NCBI RefSeq assembly: GCF_004327285.1
Contig: NZ_QJUI01000001.1
Location: forward strand, 62,001 to 126,000
Source: Phytopseudomonas daroniae
Lineage (GTDB): Bacteria > Pseudomonadota > Gammaproteobacteria > Pseudomonadales > Pseudomonadaceae
Length of the DNA: 64,000 nt
Reading direction: 5' to 3'
Part shown: positions 1 through 8,084 of the stretch, piece by piece
How the letters are laid out: the number at the start of each line of letters is the position of its first letter
Numbering within the stretch: position 1 is the stretch's first letter
Made by a program: the position numbers and the translations under genes
The notes under the pieces: model-generated
Seen by the model: the letters and a program-made list of their open reading frames with translations, nothing else
Database searches by the model: none
Told to the model about the DNA's origin: nothing

Positions 1-262
1 CATCCTCGTCCGGCTCGATCAGCCCCTTGGGCAGGGACAATTCGTATTCGCCGGTGCCACCGCAATACTCCTCGACCAGCAGCACGTGCTCCTCGTCGGC
101 CAGCGCCACGATCATCACCGCGCCATACCCGGTGCCGCGCCCCACCAGACGCTCGTAGGTGCGCTCGGCGCCATTGGCGAAGCGCAGCTGGAGCTCCTCG
201 ACGCGGAACAGGCGGCTACTGGCGACGATCTCTCGGGCGATGACGGTGGGCTTCTGACGCAT
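1..262 (-). CDS. nudE: ADP compounds hydrolase NudE (NUDIX), N-terminal part
   Basis: The first 87 codons are in the window and the rest runs off the left edge. The reverse-strand translation begins MRQKPTVIAREIVASSRLFR. It continues through a beta-rich stretch to the residues LPKGLIEPDED, which match the start of a NUDIX box (the G-x5-E part would follow outside the window). NudE of this family hydrolyses ADP-ribose, NADH and related ADP compounds in the cytoplasm. The divergent neighbour is the nucleotidase yrfG, a pairing I know from gamma-proteobacteria. Start at 262 was chosen as the first ATG. Only the N-terminus can be judged, so the catalytic glutamates were not seen. Confidence 0.8.
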   Translation of the reverse strand, partial: MRQKPTVIAREIVASSRLFRVEELQLRFANGAERTYERLVGRGTGYGAVMIVALADEEHVLLVEEYCGGTGEYELSLPKGLIEPDED

Positions 263-317
263 GGGGCAAGTCCTGCTGCTGGGCTGACCGGAACGGTTAT
301 CATACCGCGGCTGCCTG

Positions 318-582
318 GGGTCTGTTGACGTTTCACGCACGGCCGCGCCGGAGCCCGTTTTGCCGCGAGGCAAGGCACGAGCTGCGAAGTTTAGCTGGCT
401 AAATGAGTCAGCGAGAAACGCAGCATCGCGGCAAAACGGGCCCGGCCCTTCGGGTTGCGCGGGAAATCTCGCCATGCGTCGTTGGAGGACTTGGCAAGGG
501 AACAACCATTCCCTGCGTCCTCCGCCTAGCCTGGCGAGATTTCTCGCGGCAACGCGGCTTGCGCTGAAACGTCAACAGACCC
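318..582. repeat. 265-bp palindromic intergenic element with nested hairpins (MITE-like)
   Basis: The ends are an inverted repeat, GGGTCTGTTGACGTTTCA on the left (318-335) and its complement on the right (565-582). Two nested inverted pairs lie inside: 353-368 with 426-441 (GCCCGTTTTGCCGCGA), and 459-474 with 532-547 (GCGGGAAATCTCGCCA). No open reading frame of note lies inside. A 57-bp relative with the same ends occurs at 22274-22330. The element fills most of the 405-bp gap between nudE and yrfG. It looks like a non-autonomous mobile repeat; no transposase is present in the window. Confidence 0.75.
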
Positions 583-667
583 TAGCTGTCTGCGCCCTAA
601 AGTGCGCATTTGACGACCAGCATACGCTGCAAGCCTCAACCTCCCCTGCTCAGGAAGCTGCCCAGCC

Positions 668-1327
668 ATGAACCTGCCCTGGCCCGAGATCGATACCGTA
701 CTGCTGGACATGGACGGCACCCTGCTCGACCTGCATTTCGACAACCACTTCTGGCTCGAACACCTGCCGCAGCGCTATGCCGAACACCATGGCGTCAGTC
801 GCGCCCTGGCCGATGCGGAACTGCAGCCGTTGTTCATCAAGCACGCCGGCCAGCTGAACTGGTATTGCACGGACTTCTGGAGCCGTGAGCTGAACCTGTC
901 GATCCGCGACCTCAAGCGCGAGGTCGCCGACCTGATCGCCCTGCGCCCGGACGCCGACACCTTCCTCGCCGCCATCCGTAAGGCCGGCAAGCAGGTGGTG
1001 ATGATCACCAACGCCCACCGCGACTCGCTGTCGCTGAAAATGGAGCGCATCGAACTGGCGCCCTACTTCGACCGCCTGATCAGCTCCCACGACTACGGTT
1101 TCCCCAAGGAAGACGCACAGTTCTGGTTCGCCCTGCAGCAGGATCTGCCCTTCGACCCGGCGCGCAGCCTGTTCATCGACGATAACGTGCCGATCCTGCG
1201 CAGCGCCCAGCGGTTCGGCGTGAAACACTTGCTGGCGGTGCATGAGCCGGATAGCCGCAAAGGCGTGAAGGACACCGAAGAATTCGAGGCAGTGCGGGAT
1301 TATCGAGCGCTGTTGAACGGGCTGTAG
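668..1327 (+). CDS. yrfG: GMP/IMP nucleotidase YrfG (HAD superfamily)
   Basis: 219 residues. HAD motif I is DMDGTLLD at about residues 14-21, with the nucleophile and acid/base aspartates present. A threonine in MITNAHR near residue 115 fits motif II. A lysine in the FPKEDAQFW stretch and the FIDDN motif near residue 168 fit motifs III and IV. Members dephosphorylate purine monophosphates, mainly GMP and IMP, in the cytosol. The start at 668 follows a weak AGGAAGC ribosome site. It is divergent from nudE, which also handles nucleotides. Full length for the family, no oddities. Confidence 0.88.
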   Translation: MNLPWPEIDTVLLDMDGTLLDLHFDNHFWLEHLPQRYAEHHGVSRALADAELQPLFIKHAGQLNWYCTDFWSRELNLSIRDLKREVADLIALRPDADTFLAAIRKAGKQVVMITNAHRDSLSLKMERIELAPYFDRLISSHDYGFPKEDAQFWFALQQDLPFDPARSLFIDDNVPILRSAQRFGVKHLLAVHEPDSRKGVKDTEEFEAVRDYRALLNGL

Positions 1328-1361
1328 GTAGCAAGAGCAGCTGCTCAAAGGCGTAAGCAGA

Positions 1362-1440
1362 CGTAGGGTGGATGACGCTCTTTTCATCCACCATTGCGAT
1401 CGCTAGGTTGGTGGACGGATGAAGCGTCGTCCACCCTACG
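1362..1440. repeat. TAGGGTGGA-type palindromic intergenic repeat, copy 1
   Basis: Begins CGTAGGGTGGATGACGCT and ends with the near-complement AGCGTCGTCCACCCTACG. It is one of several copies in this window (3502-3535 partial, 13112-13198, 14079-14170, 16581-16652 variant, 33480-33555). It lies just after yrfG, where the folded RNA could act at the 3' end of the message. No coding capacity. Confidence 0.75.
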
Positions 1441-1541
1441 TCATGAAGCCCACCAAATCGAATGTCCGCTTGCGCCTTATTCCTGCCCCTTATCCCATCT
1501 CACACCACTTAAGCCGCTTCCGCACCAAAAGGCTTCACCTC

Positions 1542-1559
1542 GGCTCCGACACGGTGCAA
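1542..1559 (+). promoter_or_regulatory. NtrC-like binding site upstream of atzF
   Basis: GGCTCCGACACGGTGCAA matches the NtrC dyad GCACC-N5-GGTGC with one mismatch in the left arm. It sits about 60-80 bases upstream of the sigma-54 box at 1620, a normal enhancer distance. A second half-site, GCACC at 1522-1526, lies 21 bases (two helical turns) further up. Assignment is by eye from the consensus. Confidence 0.5.
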
Positions 1560-1601
1560 GAACCGCTCAAAAATCCTTCACAAATAAATTAAATACATAA
1601 A

Positions 1602-1614
1602 AATCAATTACTTA
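1602..1614 (+). promoter_or_regulatory. IHF-like site next to the atzF sigma-54 promoter
   Basis: AATCAATTACTTA fits the IHF consensus WATCAANNNNTTR at every fixed position. It lies inside an AT-rich run (about 1568-1619) that stands out in a GC-rich genome. IHF commonly bends DNA between an NtrC site and a sigma-54 promoter. The site ends only six bases before the -24 element, closer than usual, so its role is uncertain. Confidence 0.4.
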
Positions 1615-1619
1615 AAAAC

Positions 1620-1635
1620 TGGCACCGCTCTTGCT
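1620..1635 (+). promoter_or_regulatory. Sigma-54 (RpoN) promoter for atzF-uca
   Basis: TGGCACCGCTCTTGCT has the -24 element TGGCAC, five spacer bases and the -12 element TTGCT, with the invariant GG and GC at the correct spacing. The predicted transcription start is near 1646. That leaves a 30-base leader before the ATG at 1676 but only 15 before the ATG at 1661, which favours the later start of atzF. It suggests control by nitrogen limitation. Confidence 0.75.
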
Positions 1636-1675
1636 CTAGCAATTCCAACTTGGATACAAGATGGAATCTCAGAGC

Positions 1676-3472
1676 ATGTCCAACGCCCCCATCGCCTTCA
1701 CCCTCGCCGACTGGCAACAGGCTTACCGTGACGCCACGCAGCCAGCAGATCTGTTGCATAGCCTGCTCGCGCAACTGAGCCACGACGACAACGCCTGGAT
1801 CAGCCTGGCCAGCGCTGCACAACTCGACGCCCAGTTGAACCACCTGCAGGCCCTGCTCGATCAGGCCGAAGGCCAACGGGACAAGCTGCCGCTGTACGGC
1901 GTGCCATTCGCCATCAAGGACAATATCGACGCCGCGGGCTGGCCGACCACCGCCGCCTGCCCGCAGTTCGCCTACAGCGCCGAGGCCGATGCCACGGTGG
2001 TCGCGCGTCTGCGGGCCGCTGGTGCCATCCTGATCGGCAAGACCAATCTCGACCAGTTCGCCACCGGCCTGGTCGGTACCCGCTCGCCCCATGGCGCCGT
2101 CAGCAACAGCTTCAACCCCGATTACGTCAGCGGCGGCTCCAGCTCCGGCTCGGCCAGCGTGGTCGCGCGCGGCCTGGTGCCGTTCTCTCTGGGTACCGAC
2201 ACGGCTGGCTCGGGCCGTGTACCGGCGGGCTTCAACAACATCGTCGGGCTCAAGCCGACCAAGGGCTGGTTACCGAACACCGGCCTGGTGCCGGCGTGCC
2301 GTACGGTCGATTGCATCTCGGTGTTCGCCCTCACGGTCAGCGACGCCGAAACCGTCGCCCGTCTCGCTGGCGGTTACGACACAAAGGACGCCTACTCACG
2401 CATCAACCCCAACAGCGCCCCCGTCGGCATGAAGTCCGCACCGACTTTCGCCGTGCCGGACAGCCTGGAGTTTTTCGGCGATACGCAGACCCAGGCGGTA
2501 TTCGAGCAGGCGCTGGAAAAACTGCGTGCCCTGGGCGTCACCCTGCAGCCCATCGATTTCAGCCCGTTCCGTGAACTGGCCGAGCAGCTGTATTACGGCC
2601 CCTGGGTCGCCGAGCGCACCGTCGCGGTGGAGGGCGTGGCGCCGGAGCATCTCGACCCGGTGGTGCGTGGCATCGTCGACAACGGCCACAAGTACAGCGC
2701 CTGCGACGCCTACAAGGCCGAGTACCTGCGCGCTGAACTGAGCCGCAGGATCAACGATGCCCTGGCGGGCTTCGATGCGCTGGTGGTGCCCACCTCGCCA
2801 ACCATCCGCAGCCTCGCCGAGATGCGCCAGGAGCCGGTGCTGTTCAACAGCCAGTTCGGCATCTACACCAACTTCACCAATCTCGCCGATCTCTGCGCCC
2901 TGGCCGTACCGGCTGGCCTGCGCGACGACGGCCTGCCCGCCGGCATCACCCTGCTCGCGCCAGCCTGGCATGACCTGGCTCTGGCGGCCTTCTGCAAACG
3001 CTGGCAAGCCAGCCTGGAGCTGCCGCTCGGCGCCACCGGCCGTGCCCTGCCGACGCAGACGCCTTCAAAAACGGTACCTGCCGGCAGCGTGCGGGTAGCG
3101 GTAGTGGGCGCGCACCTGACCGGTATGCCGCTGAACTTCCAGCTGACCACCCGCAACGCAGTGCTGGTCGAGCAGACCCTGACCTCTCCGGACTATCGCC
3201 TCTACGCCCTGGCCGGCACCGTGCCGCCCAAACCGGGGCTGGCGCGCAGTGCGGACGGCACCTCGATCATCGTCGAGCTGTGGGACATCCCCCTGGCGCG
3301 TTTCGGCGAGTTCGTCGCCGAGATCCCCGCGCCTCTGGGTATCGGCAACCTGACCCTGGCCGACGGGCGCAGCGTGAAGGGCTTCATCTGCGAGCCCTGG
3401 GCGCTGAGTGATGCCCGTGACATCACCTCTTTCGGTGGCTGGCGCGCCTTTATCGCCAGCACCAAGGCCTGA
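1676..3472 (+). CDS. atzF: Allophanate hydrolase
   Basis: 598 residues from ATG 1676 (an in-frame ATG at 1661 would add five). It hydrolyses allophanate to two ammonia and CO2, the second half of ATP-dependent urea breakdown. The amidase-signature domain covers about residues 1-450. Its catalytic Ser-cisSer-Lys triad is visible as K81 in VPFAIKDN, S155 in GGSSSGS and S179 in TAGSGR, spaced as in characterised AtzF. The last 130 residues form the separate C-terminal domain typical of allophanate hydrolases. It is followed by uca, its partner enzyme. The start was chosen because GGAA lies about 10 bases upstream and the predicted sigma-54 transcript begins near 1646. Confident in function; the exact start is less sure. 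Confidence 0.93.
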   Translation: MSNAPIAFTLADWQQAYRDATQPADLLHSLLAQLSHDDNAWISLASAAQLDAQLNHLQALLDQAEGQRDKLPLYGVPFAIKDNIDAAGWPTTAACPQFAYSAEADATVVARLRAAGAILIGKTNLDQFATGLVGTRSPHGAVSNSFNPDYVSGGSSSGSASVVARGLVPFSLGTDTAGSGRVPAGFNNIVGLKPTKGWLPNTGLVPACRTVDCISVFALTVSDAETVARLAGGYDTKDAYSRINPNSAPVGMKSAPTFAVPDSLEFFGDTQTQAVFEQALEKLRALGVTLQPIDFSPFRELAEQLYYGPWVAERTVAVEGVAPEHLDPVVRGIVDNGHKYSACDAYKAEYLRAELSRRINDALAGFDALVVPTSPTIRSLAEMRQEPVLFNSQFGIYTNFTNLADLCALAVPAGLRDDGLPAGITLLAPAWHDLALAAFCKRWQASLELPLGATGRALPTQTPSKTVPAGSVRVAVVGAHLTGMPLNFQLTTRNAVLVEQTLTSPDYRLYALAGTVPPKPGLARSADGTSIIVELWDIPLARFGEFVAEIPAPLGIGNLTLADGRSVKGFICEPWALSDARDITSFGGWRAFIASTKA

Positions 3473-3501
3473 AGCCTTTTTCCTGCCGCCAATGAACACG
3501 C

Positions 3502-3535
3502 CGGTGGAAAACGCTTCGCGGTTTTCCACCCTACG
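3502..3535. repeat. Partial TAGGGTGGA-type hairpin after atzF
   Basis: GGTGGAAAACGCTTCGCG followed by GTTTTCCACCCTACG forms a short stem and carries the complement of the TAGGGTGGA repeat end on its right side only. It lies in the atzF-uca gap and seems to be a truncated copy of the family. Confidence 0.5.
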
Positions 3536-3549
3536 ACGAGGCAACGAAC

Positions 3550-3675
3550 ATGTTCCAGACCGTACTGATCGCCAATCGCGGTGACCAGCCGCGCAGCGGC
3601 GCAGCGACGAAGTCAAAGTGCCGGGCGGGCGTAGCCCGTCACGGCGATCTCGCCACGGAGAACCACCATGTTTGA
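3550..3675 (+). pseudogene. Leader ORF: truncated duplicate of the uca 5' end
   Basis: A 41-codon frame starts MFQTVLIANRG, nearly the same as the true uca start MFETVLIANRG at 3668, then diverges into unrelated residues and stops at 3673-3675, inside the uca start region. The DNA of the 11 codons differs from uca at several third positions, so this is an old or imported copy rather than a fresh tandem duplication. A good ribosome site (GAGG, 3538-3541) precedes the ATG, so it may be translated. Its final bases overlap the first bases of uca, so translation could be coupled. It could equally be a non-functional recombination scar. Confidence 0.65.
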
Positions 3676-3711
3676 AACAGTCCTGATCGCCAACCGCGGG
3701 GAGATCGCCGT
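3641..3711 (+). promoter_or_regulatory. Predicted RNA stem around the uca ribosome site and start codon
   Basis: ACGGCGATCTC at 3641-3651 is exactly complementary to GAGATCGCCGT at 3701-3711 (11 pairs). The 49-base loop contains the uca Shine-Dalgarno CGGAG (3656-3660), the ATG (3668) and the stop of the leader ORF (3673). A ribosome translating the leader would melt the left arm. Structure inferred by eye; no folding energy was computed. Confidence 0.4.
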
Positions 3712-6700
3712 CCGCGCTATCCGCACCCTCAAGCGCCTAGGCGTGAAGAGCGTGGCGGTGTATTCCGACGCCGACCGCAATGCCCAACATGTAAGTGATG
3801 CCGATGTGGCCGTGGCCCTGGGCGGTGACAAGGCCGCCGACAGCTACCTGCGTATCGACAAGATTCTCGCGGCGGCCAGGGAAACCGGCGCTCAGGCGAT
3901 CTATCCCGGTTATGGCTTCCTCTCGGAAAGCGCCGAATTCGCCGAGGCCTGCGAAAGCGCCGGGATCGCCTTCGTCGGTCCGACGCCCACGCAGATCCGC
4001 GAGTTCGGCCTCAAGCACCGGGCTCGCGAGCTGGCCGGCGAAGCGCAGGTGCCGATGGCGCCCGGTACCGGCCTGCTGCAGGATCTCGACGAAGCCCTGG
4101 CCGCGGCCGAAGGCATCGGTTACCCGGTGATGCTCAAGACCACCGCGGGCGGTGGCGGTATCGGCCTGACCCGCTGCGCCGACGCCGTAGCCCTGGCCAG
4201 CGCCTATGACGGCGTCAAGCGCATGGGCGAGCAGTTCTTCAGCGATGCGGGCGTGTTCCTCGAACGCTTCGTCGATCAGGCGCGCCACGTCGAAGTGCAG
4301 ATATTCGGCGATGGCAAAGGCCGCGTGGCCGCCCTGGGAGAACGCGACTGCTCGCTGCAGCGGCGCAACCAGAAGGTGGTCGAGGAGACCCCGGCACCGA
4401 ACCTGCCACAGGCGACCCGCGAACGCCTGCATGCCGCCGCCGTCGAGCTGGGCGAGTCGGTGAGCTACCGCAGCGCCGGCACCGTGGAGTTCATCTACGA
4501 CGCCGCCCGCGACGATTTCTACTTTCTCGAAGTGAACACCCGCCTGCAGGTCGAGCACCCGGTGACCGAGATGGTCACCGGCCTCGACCTCATCGAGTGC
4601 ATGCTGCGTGTGGCCGCTGGCGACGAGCTGGATTGGCCCGCCCTGAGCCGAGCCCCCGAGGGCGCCGCCATCGAAGTGCGCATCTATGCCGAAGATCCGC
4701 TGAAGAACTTCCAGCCCAGCCCCGGCGTGCTGACCGACGTGCACTTCCCGGACGATGTGCGCGTCGACGGCTGGGTCAGCACCGGCAGCATCGTGTCGGC
4801 CTTCTACGACCCGATGATCGCCAAGCTGATCGTTCACGCCTCCACCCGCGACGAGGCCATCGCAAAGCTGCAGAAGGCGTTGGGCGAAACCCGTCTGCAC
4901 GGTATCGCCAGCAACCTCGATTACCTGCGCCAGGTGGTCGCCGAGCCGCGCTTCCACGACGCGCAGATCTGGACACGCCTGCTCGACACCTTCAGCTATG
5001 CGGCCCAGGTGGTCGAAGTACTGGAGCCCGGTACCTACAGCAGCGTGCAGGATTTCCCCGGCCGTCTCGGTTACTGGGACATCGGCGTGCCGCCGTCCGG
5101 GCCGATGGACGATTACGCCTTCCGCCTGGCCAACCGCATCGTCGGCAACCACGAGAGCGCCGCCGGGCTGGAGTTCACCCTGCAGGGCCCGGGCCTGCGC
5201 TTCCATAGCGATGCGCTGATCGCCCTCGCCGGTGCTGACTGCCCCGCCGAGCTGGACGGTGAAAGCGTGCCCTACTGGACGCCGATCACCGTCAAGGCCG
5301 GCCAGGTGCTCAAGCTCGGCCGCGCGACCAGCGGCTGCCGCACCTATCTGGCGGTGCGCGGCGGCTTCGATGTGCCCCTGTACCTGGGCAGTCGCTCGAC
5401 CTTCGCTCTCGGCCAGTTCGGCGGCCATGCCGGGCGTACCCTGCGTACCGCCGACATGCTGGCGATCTCCCAGGATCTGCCCGCCTGCACCACGCCGGCT
5501 CCGGTCAGCGAGCCACGGGCGCTGGATGCCAGCCTGATTCCCGAGTACGGCAGCACCTGGCACATCGGTGTGCTCTATGGTCCTCACGGTGCGCCGGATT
5601 TCTTCACCTTTGATGCGATCGAGCAGTTCTTCGCCGCCGACTGGCAGGTGCACTACAACTCCAACCGCCTGGGCGTGCGCCTGAGCGGGCCGAAGCCGAG
5701 CTGGACACGCGCCGACGGCGGCGAAGCCGGCCTGCATCCGTCCAACGTGCATGATTGCGAATACGCCATCGGCGCCATCAACTTCACCGGCGACTTCCCG
5801 GTGATCCTCACCAAGGACGGTCCGAGCCTGGGCGGCTTCGTCTGCCCGGTGACCATCGCCAAGGCCGAGTTGTGGAAGGTCGGCCAGGTCAAGCCGGGCG
5901 ACACCTTGCGCTTTCACCCGATCAGCTTCGAGCAGGCTCAGGCGCTGGAACAGGCGCAACTGGGCAGCCTCGAACGGCTGAGCGCGGTCAGCGCCGTACA
6001 GCTGCCGGTGCCCAGTCTGCAGCCGGGCGACACCGTGTCGGCCAGCGTACTGGCGGAGCTGCCGGCCGATGGTAGCCGCCCGCGCGCGGTCTACCGGCAG
6101 GCCGGCGATGCCTACATCCTGCTGGAGTACGGCGACAACGTGCTCGACCTGGCGCTGCGCCTGCGCGTGCATCTGCTGATGGAAGCGCTCAAGGCGACAC
6201 CACTCGCCGGCCTGGAAGAACTGGCGCCGGGTGTCCGCTCGCTGCAGTTGCGTTACGACAGCCGCGTACTGCACCAGCAGGCGCTGCTCGATCATCTGCT
6301 GCGTCTTGAGCGCGAGCTGGGCGACGTCAGCACGCTCAAGGTGCCGACCCGTATCGTCCACCTGCCCATGGCCTTCGAAGACAGTGCCACGCTCGCTGCC
6401 GTCACCCGTTACAGCGAGACCGTGCGCAGCCAGGCGCCCTGGCTGCCGAACAACGTCGATTTCATTCAGCGCACCAATGGCCTGGCCAGCCGCGAGGAAG
6501 TACGCGACATCCTCTTCGCGGCCAGCTACCTGATCCTCGGCCTCGGCGACGTCTACCTCGATGCGCCCTGCGCCGTGCCGCTCGACCCGCGCCACCGCCT
6601 GCTCAGCTCCAAGTACAACCCGGCACGTACCTACACTGCAGAAGGCACCGTGGGCATCGGCGGCATGTACATGTGCATCTACGGCATGGATTCGCCCGGC

Positions 6701-7294
6701 GGCTATCAGCTGGTCGGCCGCACCCTGCCGATCTGGAACAAGTTCGTGAAGAACGCCCAGTTCGCCAACGGTCAGCCCTGGCTGCTGCACTTCTTCGACC
6801 AGGTGAAGTTCTACCCGGTCAGCGAGGCCGAACTGGACGAGTTCCGCGATGCCTTCCGCGAAGGCCGTGCGCAGATCCGCATCGAGCAGAGTACCTTCGA
6901 CTTCGCCGAATACCAGACCTTTCTGGCGGACAATGCCAGCAGCATCAACGACTTCCAGCAGCGCCAGAAACAGGCCTTCGATTCCGAAGTGCAACTGTGG
7001 CGCGACGATGATGCCGACAGCCACACCGCGCCAGCCGCCAGCGCCGAGGACGATGAAGCCGTTGACGGCCAGGTGGTCAGTGCCGACATGTGCGGCAGCG
7101 TGTGGAAGGTGCTGGTCGAGCCCGGCCAGTACATCGAGGCCGGCATGCCGTTGCTGGTGGTCGAGGCGATGAAGATGGAGCTGGCCGTGCTCGCACCGCT
7201 GGCGGGTACGGTCAAGGCGGTGCGCTGCCAGCCGGGCAAGGCGGTTACCCCGGGCGATGTGCTGCTGATCCTCGACCCGAGCGAGGCGGCCTGA
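3668..7294 (+). CDS. uca: Urea carboxylase (biotin-dependent)
   Basis: 1208 residues. It carboxylates urea to allophanate using ATP, bicarbonate and biotin. Domain order: biotin carboxylase (about 1-450, opening VLIANRGEIAVRAIR, with the glycine-rich AGGGGIG stretch and ERDCSLQRR), an AHS2/KipA-type half (about 475-790), an AHS1/KipI-type half (about 830-1040), and a C-terminal biotinyl domain with VEAMKME, whose biotinylated lysine is K1169. Length and order are those of bacterial urea carboxylase. Some enzymes of this family carboxylate guanidine instead, but those loci carry carboxyguanidine deiminase genes, which are not seen here; the urea transporter next door also favours urea. SD CGGAG at 3656-3660. 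One base separates it from the regulator gene downstream. Confidence 0.94.
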   Translation: MFETVLIANRGEIAVRAIRTLKRLGVKSVAVYSDADRNAQHVSDADVAVALGGDKAADSYLRIDKILAAARETGAQAIYPGYGFLSESAEFAEACESAGIAFVGPTPTQIREFGLKHRARELAGEAQVPMAPGTGLLQDLDEALAAAEGIGYPVMLKTTAGGGGIGLTRCADAVALASAYDGVKRMGEQFFSDAGVFLERFVDQARHVEVQIFGDGKGRVAALGERDCSLQRRNQKVVEETPAPNLPQATRERLHAAAVELGESVSYRSAGTVEFIYDAARDDFYFLEVNTRLQVEHPVTEMVTGLDLIECMLRVAAGDELDWPALSRAPEGAAIEVRIYAEDPLKNFQPSPGVLTDVHFPDDVRVDGWVSTGSIVSAFYDPMIAKLIVHASTRDEAIAKLQKALGETRLHGIASNLDYLRQVVAEPRFHDAQIWTRLLDTFSYAAQVVEVLEPGTYSSVQDFPGRLGYWDIGVPPSGPMDDYAFRLANRIVGNHESAAGLEFTLQGPGLRFHSDALIALAGADCPAELDGESVPYWTPITVKAGQVLKLGRATSGCRTYLAVRGGFDVPLYLGSRSTFALGQFGGHAGRTLRTADMLAISQDLPACTTPAPVSEPRALDASLIPEYGSTWHIGVLYGPHGAPDFFTFDAIEQFFAADWQVHYNSNRLGVRLSGPKPSWTRADGGEAGLHPSNVHDCEYAIGAINFTGDFPVILTKDGPSLGGFVCPVTIAKAELWKVGQVKPGDTLRFHPISFEQAQALEQAQLGSLERLSAVSAVQLPVPSLQPGDTVSASVLAELPADGSRPRAVYRQAGDAYILLEYGDNVLDLALRLRVHLLMEALKATPLAGLEELAPGVRSLQLRYDSRVLHQQALLDHLLRLERELGDVSTLKVPTRIVHLPMAFEDSATLAAVTRYSETVRSQAPWLPNNVDFIQRTNGLASREEVRDILFAASYLILGLGDVYLDAPCAVPLDPRHRLLSSKYNPARTYTAEGTVGIGGMYMCIYGMDSPGGYQLVGRTLPIWNKFVKNAQFANGQPWLLHFFDQVKFYPVSEAELDEFRDAFREGRAQIRIEQSTFDFAEYQTFLADNASSINDFQQRQKQAFDSEVQLWRDDDADSHTAPAASAEDDEAVDGQVVSADMCGSVWKVLVEPGQYIEAGMPLLVVEAMKMELAVLAPLAGTVKAVRCQPGKAVTPGDVLLILDPSEAA

Positions 7295-7295
7295 C

Positions 7296-8018
7296 ATGCA
7301 ACTGGTCGACCCGATCAAGCGTGGCAAGGAGCGCCCGGAGAACCTCGCCGAGCGCATCTACCAACAGCTCAAGGACGACATCTTCGAGTTTCGTCTGCTG
7401 CCGGGCGACCGTTTCAGCGAGGGCGAAGTGGCCGAGCGCATGGCCGCCAGCCGCACGCCGGTGCGCCAGGCGCTGTATCGCCTGGAGCGCGAGGGGTACC
7501 TGGAGGTGTATTTCCGCAGCGGCTGGCAGGTCAAGCCATTCGACTTCCACCATTTCGAGGAGCTTTACGACGTGCGCATCGTCCTCGAACTGGCGGCGGT
7601 CAAGCGCCTTTGTGATCGCAGCGCCGGCGAGACCCCCGAACCGCTGGAGGAGCTGCAGCGCATCTGGATGGTGCAGCCCGAGCAGCGCCTGGACGACGGC
7701 CGCGAGGTTTCGCGGCTGGACGAACGCTTCCACTGCCAGTTGGTGGAAGCCACCGGCAACCGCGAGATGGCCCGCCTGCACGGCGAAGTCAGCGAGAAGA
7801 TCCGCATCATCCGCCGCCTCGACTTCACCAAGACGCCACGGGTGGAAGCCACCTACGAAGAGCACGCACGCATTCTCGGCGCGATCCTGTCGCGCCGTTG
7901 CGAAGAAGCACAGCTGTTGCTGAAGACCCATATCGAGGTCAGCAAGGCGGAAGTGCGCAAGATCACCCTGCACATGCTGCACAGCGCCCGCCAGCGGGCC
8001 GTGCAGGCACAGGGCTGA
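7296..8018 (+). CDS. GntR-family regulator with FCD domain
   Basis: 240 residues. The N-terminal winged helix covers about residues 15-85: LAERIYQQLKDDI, then GEVAERMAASRTPVRQALYRLEREG. An all-helical FCD effector domain follows (about 90-225), with the Asp/His positions typical of metal-linked ligand binding, for example LDERFHCQLVEATGN. Such FadR/VanR-type proteins are usually repressors released by a carboxylate ligand. It begins one base after the uca stop, so it is translated with uca, and it precedes urtA by 66 bases. It may sense a urea or allophanate-pathway compound; the ligand is unknown. Confidence 0.85.
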   Translation: MQLVDPIKRGKERPENLAERIYQQLKDDIFEFRLLPGDRFSEGEVAERMAASRTPVRQALYRLEREGYLEVYFRSGWQVKPFDFHHFEELYDVRIVLELAAVKRLCDRSAGETPEPLEELQRIWMVQPEQRLDDGREVSRLDERFHCQLVEATGNREMARLHGEVSEKIRIIRRLDFTKTPRVEATYEEHARILGAILSRRCEEAQLLLKTHIEVSKAEVRKITLHMLHSARQRAVQAQG

Positions 8019-8084
8019 TCCGATGTCCCTTGACCAACTGCCAATAACACAACCACTTAATTGTTAGTGAATGGAGATCGCCCT

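Noticed and set aside
1661..1675. Upstream ATG as the atzF start
   Set aside because: Only about 15 bases after the predicted transcription start and without a Shine-Dalgarno; the ATG at 1676 fits better.
3476..3668. Guanidine (ykkC-type) riboswitch before uca
   Set aside because: I looked for a conserved structured leader of this type and saw only the leader ORF and simple hairpins.
3737..7357. A 1206-codon open frame on the minus strand opposite uca
   Set aside because: It mirrors the GC-rich codon pattern of uca and has no family motifs; uca on the plus strand has clear domains.
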